A stretch of 64,000 nucleotides of DNA from Ostrinia nubilalis (taxonomy: Eukaryota > Arthropoda > Insecta > Lepidoptera > Crambidae): contig NC_087096.1 in the NCBI RefSeq assembly GCF_963855985.1, forward strand, positions 5,394,001 through 5,458,000, read 5' to 3'. The notes beneath the pieces are model-generated. The model did not search any database. It saw only the letters and a program-made list of their open reading frames with translations, and had not been told where the DNA came from. Below are positions 57,388 to 64,000 of the stretch, piece by piece. A program made the position numbers and the translations under genes. Numbering within the stretch: position 1 is the stretch's first letter; each line of letters begins with the position of its first letter.

Positions 57388-57794
57388 ATAGTTTTAGAAT
57401 ACTTGTAAGCCGTCAATTCAATCTACCACAAGCGCCATCGCAATTCCAGATGCCTTCAAAGGAAATTTAGCGGATGCGACATGAAACGAGTTCAATAAGT
57501 CTTTTGACTCCACTTTCCTGAGCCAATGAAAGACGGTGTGGGGCCCTCAACTGGTTACGGCCTTTGAAGACGTTATTTTGTTTGTCGCGTCGTTAGTAAG
57601 CTTTGAGTGTAAGCCGTGCATGGGGATGTAAACAAAAAAATGGCGCCCTATTTGATGTGCGTAAGCAGCTAATGCATAGAAAACTTGATAGGCATCTACT
57701 GTGATTGACAAAGTTGACTTCGAAAAACAAAGGAGAAGAAAGTTTCTTGAAAAGTATAATAACCACACTTGATTAGAAAAGATTTGGTAGACCT
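57388..57794. other. No gene recognised
   Basis: Unique-looking sequence. Confidence 0.4.
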
Positions 57795-57912
57795 ATGCTC
57801 TTTTTCACCATCAATCCCTAACTTTTAAGTGATCCCTATGGTAACATAATAACAGGAATTTTGTTTTCAAAGGGGTCACTTAAAAATTAGGAATTGATGG
57901 TGATAACGGGCA
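57795..57912. mobile_element. Palindromic MITE, family 2, copy 2
   Basis: TGCTCTTTTTCACCATCAAT at the left and AATTGATGGTGATAACGGGC at the right. The inner GTGATCCCTATGGTAACATA matches copy 1 at 17803. Confidence 0.85.
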
Positions 57913-58245
57913 CTAGACTCTAGGGTAAGGCACATGCTCTAGGTCCTATAGATAATAGAGCATTACACCTCTAAGTGAAATGTTGTCGTTAAGTAGTCAT
58001 TAACAACTCTTAAATGGTGCATATTTAGCTATAACTTTGGAATTGGCGTTAAATTGCGAAATGGCTCATAAAGGCTTGTAAATGCTTTTGCAAAGTGCTC
58101 TCTTGAATCGTTATGTGCACCACGTTATCGTTACGACTATGTTACACCTGCTATTAAAACTAATTGCTAATGCAGAGACCTTATTAATACAATTATGATG
58201 CCAGTTCTCTACTACAGCTCCCTCTAAGGACATACATTGTACTTA
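57913..58245. other. No gene recognised
   Basis: Nothing seen. Confidence 0.4.
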
Positions 58246-58440
58246 AAATCAAAATCAAAAATATTTTATTCAATTTAGACCACTGGTGGCACTTATGACC
58301 GTCAAAATATAGTAAATAAAAAAAAGGTAGCCCTTATGGGGCACTTTACATGTCTCCTTATCTTTTGGGCCCTACCAGCGCTTTGAGACAAACATATGGC
58401 AAGTGCTGAGAAAAAACGCCAGAACAAACTCAGTCAGTCA
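58246..58440 (-). repeat. Dispersed retroposon-like sequence
   Basis: AATCAAAATCAAAAATATTT, TATTCAATTTAGACCACTGG and TGGCACTTATGACCGTCAAA are strings I recall as an abundant moth repeat. The A-rich edge is at the left on +, so a tail orientation cannot be fixed. Confidence 0.4.
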
Positions 58441-58449
58441 CTTACCTTA

Positions 58450-59236
58450 TAGTCCAGTAGAATTAGCTTTTAAATCGGAAATAATTCCTACAAAAGATTT
58501 TATTGTTTTAATGGCCTCATTGGTTGCCCATTAAGACTCTCCTAAGTTTTCGACTTCGACGGAGTTGTGCTTAAGTGGTGGGGGCCCCCGAAAGAGGCAT
58601 TTTTTCGGTTTTCCGGTTATACCGCGTAAAGGACTTACCCTATCAAAAACCTTGGACCAGGCATATGGCTAAGCAATGAAATCGTACAGGAGGGTACAAG
58701 GAAGAGGGGCAGCCACATTAGGTAACACAGAGTCGTTCAGGAGAGTGCCAGGAAGAGGTGCAGCAACCGCAGTTAAGGAACGGCTGGGACGAACAAGGAT
58801 AAGCGAATCAAACTCGTGAGCCTTGTTAGGGTTACACTGGTTAAGGCGACCCTTTACAAGGCTTGGAAGCATGTGGGTAACAAGCCATTGGACGTGGAGA
58901 GGGTCATTAATTATACTTATATTTTCTACTTTGCCGAACTTTAGCGCGAGAACGGTTTGTCCAAAACATATGAATTTGGTCTTATTCAATGCAGGATTAA
59001 GTGCCCTTTAACCGTCATGAAGACCACTTTTCGATAGGGTAAGTCCTTTACGCGGTATAACCGGAAAACCGAAAAAACGCCCCTTTCGGGGGCCCCCACC
59101 ACTTAAGCACAACTCCGTCGAAGTCGAAAACCTAGGAGAGTCTTAATGGGCAACCAATGAAGCCATTAAAGCAAAAAAATCTTTTGTAGGAATTATTTCC
59201 GATTTAATCAATTTTTGTGTTTAATTCTACTGGCCT
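58450..59236. mobile_element. TIR element, 787 bp, inverted repeats about 200 bp
   Basis: The left arm 58450-58644 (TAGTCCAGTAGAATTAGCTT to GTAAAGGACTTACCCTATC) pairs with the right arm 59033-59236 (GATAGGGTAAGTCCTTTACG to TTAATTCTACTGGCCTA) with few mismatches. The core holds a minus-strand frame (58669-58989, 106 codons) containing MNKTKFICFGQTVLALKFGK. The frame contains an internal duplication, GCAGCCACATTAGG and GCAGCAACCGCAG. No transposase signature. It is a non-autonomous DNA transposon, possibly with captured sequence. Confidence 0.85.
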
Positions 59237-60469
59237 ATTACGCTTGTCTCGCAGCTGCAATAACCCGTTATTGAATATTTTTATGTATAGACAGTATTCT
59301 AAAAACTAAAGCCAATCTACTAAATTTTGAAATTCATTCAATCAGTTGAGTCTGAATTGAGTTTGGAGCCATAACCGTAAATATTCTGTAACAAAACTTA
59401 TGTACGAATCATACTAAAGTATAGCTGGAGGCCTTCTTTGATCCAAACCAATCACAAACTTGCACCTGAGGTTGAGTTTTGAGCTTCGTTTCACAGCCAT
59501 AACCCTAGATAACAAACCAATCGTCTGTTTACCAGACACCGTATTGTGACACCACCAACATTTATATTTATTTACTTCGATAATTGGATTCGCCACGAAT
59601 AATATGGAAGAAAAATATTTCTTCACGCGACAATTTCCTTTGGCTTGCAAAAAAAACATACACGCTCACAGCTGTTACTCCAATTCGGTAATTTATTACC
59701 CTCTTTGATGTTCGATTTTTTATAACATAACGAGTAACAATAAATTATTTTACTAGCATCACGGGTAATGGATGGCTTATCCTTGTTTGGCTTGAAAATC
59801 ATCTCTTATTTAATAGGTGCGTATTTTTAAAAGGTTTTTAACTTTTTTAAGATTTGGAGCCTTTAAATTAAGAGCATGTTGGCCCATTTTTGTTAGATTG
59901 ACTATAAATTTTAAATTCACAAATCTTGGACAGAAATATTTATAGAGTCCTAACTCAGTGAAATTGACCTTTAATCTTGTCCCCTTAACTGCCCAAGATT
60001 ATGTAACAGTTTTGTAACTTTTACTTAAATATTTTCTTTCAAATACTGGCTGCGTATTTCGAAAAGCTCTAAGTTACGATAATGAGCAAATTTTCCAGTC
60101 ACGAGTCATGAGCTAAATTCTTTCCGTTTCTTGAGTCAGAAGCCTCACTCCCATATGGCTGTGACTGGCGCGGCGCCAACTGACGTCTTTGTCGTTTGAA
60201 ATGCGCCTCTTTAATCTCATGGGACTTCGAATTAGGCGTGAGACGTTCTGCACACTGCCTTTCTTCAAGCGTTCACTTTGGGCACTTCTACGAAGTTTTA
60301 AGGCTAAAAGAGAATCCATCTATCTCTGCTGCCTGCGTTTAACAAAACCTTATTTGGAAGGAATATTTAATGATAATATGACTGACGGAATACCTACATT
60401 CCTACACGTACCTTCCACCTATATATTATAAGCTGCTGCTTTAACTGTGGAAATGAATGAATGTTAATT
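59237..60469. other. 1.2 kb without recognised gene
   Basis: Short frames at 59414 (-), 60113 (-) and 60189 (+) are unrecognised. Confidence 0.4.
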
Positions 60470-60606
60470 CATATTAACATAACAGAAATACATTAATTTT
60501 ATCGTTTCCTAATTCTCATATTAGGAAACGATAATTAATGTAAGTATTAATGTATTCCTAATTCATATTAAGAAACGATAAATTAATGTATTTCTGTTAT
60601 GTAAAT
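60470..60606. repeat. AT-rich compound palindrome
   Basis: Outer arms ACATAACAGAAATACATTAA (60477) and TTAATGTATTTCTGTTATGT (to 60602) enclose an inner hairpin ATCGTTTCCTAAT-TCTCAT-ATTAGGAAACGAT. A third TTAAGAAACGAT lies near 60570. One arm has evidently been copied more than once. Confidence 0.9.
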
Positions 60607-62183
60607 TACTTAATATTTACTGTTTTTATTTTATTATACTATAATTTTCGTACATGTGTAGAACAGCATTTGTTGTTGCTCAATCGATGATCTAAACTAT
60701 CTTGCTTAACAATATAGCCTTTTTGGTAATTTTTCCATAATATTTCCGTAAAACTGACACCTGAAATATCCATTTGTCTATCTGATTTGTGATAAGTTAT
60801 TCAAGTGCCAAGTGTAGTGCGCATAGTGCTGAGTCGTCGGAGAAATGCAGTCGAGTGCGGAAACAATTACACTAAAATCCAGGGCGGCTTATCTTCGCGA
60901 GCAGCGCGTTTGCATAATACGCGGCTAACGCCGAAGCGCCGTGTTATCTACGAAAACATTGCGATGAAATAATACGCAAATAACACATAAATCAGTTCTC
61001 AAGTTAGGATTTGAGATTGGCCCGAAAGTCGAGTAATACATAAAATAAAAGGTCCTGTAGGCACTTTGTAGGAATCGTCATGAAAATAAAAAAATGCAAT
61101 TGACTGCAGTTCCAAGCTGTCAAAATTAAATTTACTCAAGTTTAAACATACAAAAACTTACTTAAGTAAGGCAAAAAAAGATGGAAGAACTGGGAGAATT
61201 TCAAATCGTCTGCTCTCCTGGTTGCTGATTAAAGTTAAACTATATCGACTAAGATGTTGGGCCATTCCCAGATAAGACTCATAAAGTAAAACTTACTTAG
61301 CCTGCGTAAGTACTTAGCAAATTAGATAAAAAACCTAATAGTAAACCACAATAGCAGACAAACAGTAACTAGACGAGATGTGAGCTCCAATCTGCGATAT
61401 AAAAGCAATACCAAGCACGATGTCTTCCCGCAACTTAGCAACACAAGCACGATAGTGGCAAAAGATTCACGCCGCGACTGTTCAAACACCAGATAATTGT
61501 TGGTTCAAGTAAATACTTGGAACGAAATTGTGCAGCGAGCGGCATGAAGCTGTCGTTAATCACTCTGTGACAGTGGTTCTCAAACTGGAACTAGTTCTTA
61601 CTCTATTTTAAGGTAATTGACAACACTATCAAAGTTTTTAGTAGCTATGAAATCGATAAATTTGTCAAATTTGAGTTCGCAAACTGATGACGTCTCACTA
61701 TTCCCTTTGCCATACAAGATCTAGGTATTGGAGAGTTGAGTATAATTATAATGGCTCTTAAAAAGTCTGTCAATTGACACCTATCGAACGCGATTGATTG
61801 TATTCAACTCATCGCGATTGAATAAACTGTTGGCATTGGCACATAGGTATCTATATTTTTTGGTGAAGATAATGGAAGGGTGGTGGTAGAAGGTAGACAT
61901 GCAGAGGACTTTCCTAAACAGATATATGTATTTATAGGATGTTGATAGCCCAACAAATAAATAAATAAGTAGTTTGAGGGCCAATGTTTTAGAGATGTAC
62001 TGTACATCTCAATGGTTACAAAGACGCCTTTGTCACGAGTCTCGAGTGAGGGATTGGGAACATGAAGCATTGGGTGGCACGTGTGCTTTGTTCAGCAGTC
62101 GATACCTACCCTCCTCTTGTGATTTCACTACCTATTATAATGAGTTACCTTCATTATAAGTAACTTACTATGGGCCTTGAAGG
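60607..62183. other. 1.6 kb without recognised gene
   Basis: A GC-rich patch at 60800-60965, with CGCGAGCAGCGCGTTTGCAT and ACGCGGCTAACGCCGAAGCG, is non-coding and could be a regulatory element. Short minus-strand frames lie at 61781-62070. Confidence 0.4.
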
Positions 62184-62462
62184 TTCAAGGTCACCCAAAG
62201 GGCGATGGAGCGAGCTAAGCTCGAAGTTTCCCTACGTGATCGAATAAAAAAAGGGGAGATCCGTAACTTAGTATAGGCAGGCCTCCCGGTCGGTGGACCA
62301 TCAATCTGCTGAAAGTCTCAGGAAGCACTTCAGGTGCGGGCAACGCAGGACTGAACTACTGAAGGTCGCGGGAAGCACCTGAATGGGGGTAACGCAGGAC
62401 TGGTCGTTCAGGAAATTCATGGGAGAGGCCTTTATCCAGTTGTGGATATCATAAGATTGATT
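62184..62462 (+). mobile_element. RTE-like 3' region with internal deletion and duplication
   Basis: The frame at 62187 reads KVTQRAMERAKLEVSLRDRI, KKGEIRN. This is the segment upstream of KLKWQWAGHI in this family. The sequence then jumps to GGCAGGCCTCCCGGTCGGTG (TRWT region). GGTCGCGGGAAGCACCTGAA with CGCAGGACTG is a duplicate of the preceding CTCAGGAAGCACTTCAGGTG block. It ends TTTATCCAGTTGTGGATATC. Decayed. Confidence 0.8.
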
Positions 62463-62924
62463 TACTCTTACAATGTAGAAGTCCAAAGTATGACGGGACA
62501 TCCAATCACCTCACTATTTGCATTTGTCATTCGTCATATTGTTTTTAAAAACTTAACTGACAAAATTATATTTTAGAAAATTGCCTTCACGCAGCTTTGC
62601 TATAATGTAGATTTTAACAAAAATATTGTTTAGTAACGTTTTGTGTGTTAAAAATTTGAAGTAACAAATAGCCTTTTGTTGCTACAAAGCAAACAACAGT
62701 ATCAGTGTAGAATTTTGAGAAATTGGACCAACATAAGTAAATTATTGCAGAGATTTTTGGAACATAATGGTCAGGGGAAGGGAACAGACCACGGCGTACC
62801 TATGGCATCTTAATATGTTGTTGTAAATAGGGGCGATTGTGCAACAAAATAACGAGTTGTTTTCTGTACATATGCATAAATATTAACACATTATTTATTT
62901 ATCACCTCTTTTTCTTTTTACAGT
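62463..62924. other. No gene recognised
   Basis: AT-rich, nothing seen before a strong pyrimidine tract at 62905-62922. Confidence 0.4.
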
Positions 62925-63036
62925 ACCAAGTAGGTACCTACTTTTGTATATTGCGAGCAATCCCGAGGGAATGCACTCACTATGTCATATTGATTGCAAT
63001 GCGGAATCGGTTTATGGCCGTCCTGTTACCAAAAAA
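62925..63036 (+). other. Candidate 112-base exon
   Basis: A strong acceptor CTCTTTTTCTTTTTACAG ends at 62924 and a fair donor (AAAAAG|GTTTAG) starts at 63037. The phase-0 frame reads YQVGTYFCILRAIPRECTHY, then VILIAMRNRFMAVLLPKK. A second frame is open too. Phase 0 would fit the exon ending at 30900. No family was recognised. The acceptor is the main support. Confidence 0.2.
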
Positions 63037-64000
63037 GGTTTAGTTTTGCATCGTTTAATGTTTCACTGCGCGCATACAAAAAATATATCGGCACTTAAAT
63101 GAAATAAAGATGTGGGAACCCGCATGTTTATCTGGCACACATAAAAGAAAATTGATGTGAGAAAAAAACTACGTCTGAGCTATATCTTACGGGCTTTCAA
63201 ATAAAACCGTGCTAAATCCAGTTTCCGAATGGCACACCGTTCCGCCCACTGGATTTACGGGAATTGAAAATTTATTAACGAACAAAAGATGGAAAGGTTA
63301 GAAAGTTGAAAAACCATACGTGTAACGTGATTAAATAGATAGGGCAGAATAGAATACTTAGGCACCTTGGCAGCTGAGTAACACATTTTGATACATGAAC
63401 GTAATATTTATCAAAATATCACAAAAAGTCATTATTTTATTTAACAATTTTAGATAACTACCTACTAACAAACATAGTAACCGGGAAAACAATTTTCTTT
63501 TGTTTCACTGTTTTCTTTTAATCGTCAGTCAGTTAGCAACGTTGCTTTTCTATTATTGCTAACTTTACTTACTCTCCATTGCTACCCGCACTGCATTCAG
63601 TATGGGCATACACAATCCAATTCCTGTAAAAGGTAAATAAAACAAACGCTAGCTGGCTGAGAGAAAATGCACCAAAACCACAAAAGTGCTTGCACTAAGC
63701 GCATCATACGTGACGGAAATTCTTACGGCGCCTGCGGCTAGGTTACACACACACAGGGTTACCATCTCTAAAAAAGTTTATCCCTCCTATGTTAGAACCC
63801 CCTAAAATCGCCTCAATTACTTGAAAATTCCCCTAAAAATATGTTATAAAAATAATAAAGATTAATTGACTAACGATATGCAGAATAATTCATTACAGAG
63901 TAGTTGAAATATAATTTCAATAGACAAAATATATCGCCCAGTCCGAAGAGTCGCTAGGTGAACAAATTTTTATTGGCTACTCTGGATTGTTTCTATACTT
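63037..64000. other. No gene recognised
   Basis: AT-rich, non-coding to the window end. Confidence 0.4.

Overview
The window looks like intronic or intergenic nuclear DNA from a ditrysian moth or butterfly (Lepidoptera). Signs of this are the AT-rich composition, frequent TAGGTACCTA-type palindromes, 3' ends of RTE-like retrotransposons that end in WTSYG-stop plus an ATG-trinucleotide tail, and short Helitrons with a CGCGGGC hairpin followed by CTAG. No operons, ribosome-binding sites, CRISPR arrays, rRNA or intact tRNA genes were seen. Open frames are short, and almost all are chance frames or pieces of repeats. Species and chromosome cannot be named from the sequence, and family names for repeats are from recall, not from a search.

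The best host-gene signal is a TATA-less promoter plus first exon on the + strand near 30.8 kb. An initiator TCAGTC has AGACG exactly at +28 to +32. It is followed by a 78-base leader, an ATG with nine codons (MDILLEQTQ), and a GTTAGT splice donor. If this is right, the DNA to the right is a long first intron carrying weak exon candidates near 37.2, 46.8 and 62.9 kb, and the left half is upstream sequence. The gene was not identified.

Layout: 0-1.6 kb is a very large foldback repeat cut by the window edge. 2.8-9.9 kb holds RTE tails, a MITE and a 1.1-kb GGGTTCCGT element. 10.5-17 kb is mostly unique sequence with tandem repeats and one Helitron. 17-25 kb is rich in palindromic MITEs, including two copies of a 0.5-0.7-kb TACAGGGTGG element. 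25.7-32.7 kb has LINE and Helitron debris around the first exon. 34-37 kb has three same-strand Helitrons, a perfect 27-bp hairpin and a diverged local duplication. 39-44 kb is mostly unique. 45.1-50.7 kb is the most unusual block: scattered inverted copies of one terminal sequence, a minisatellite, a CpG-rich exon-like patch, a SINE and a 145-bp-arm near-perfect palindrome. 54.7-59.2 kb is another MITE cluster with a decayed SANT/Myb-like coding fragment and a 0.79-kb element with roughly 200-bp inverted repeats. The final 5 kb is mostly unique.

No multi-gene system is visible. The interest lies in the promoter/exon, the long hairpins (possible small-RNA sources), nested insertions and unannotated inverted-repeat families.
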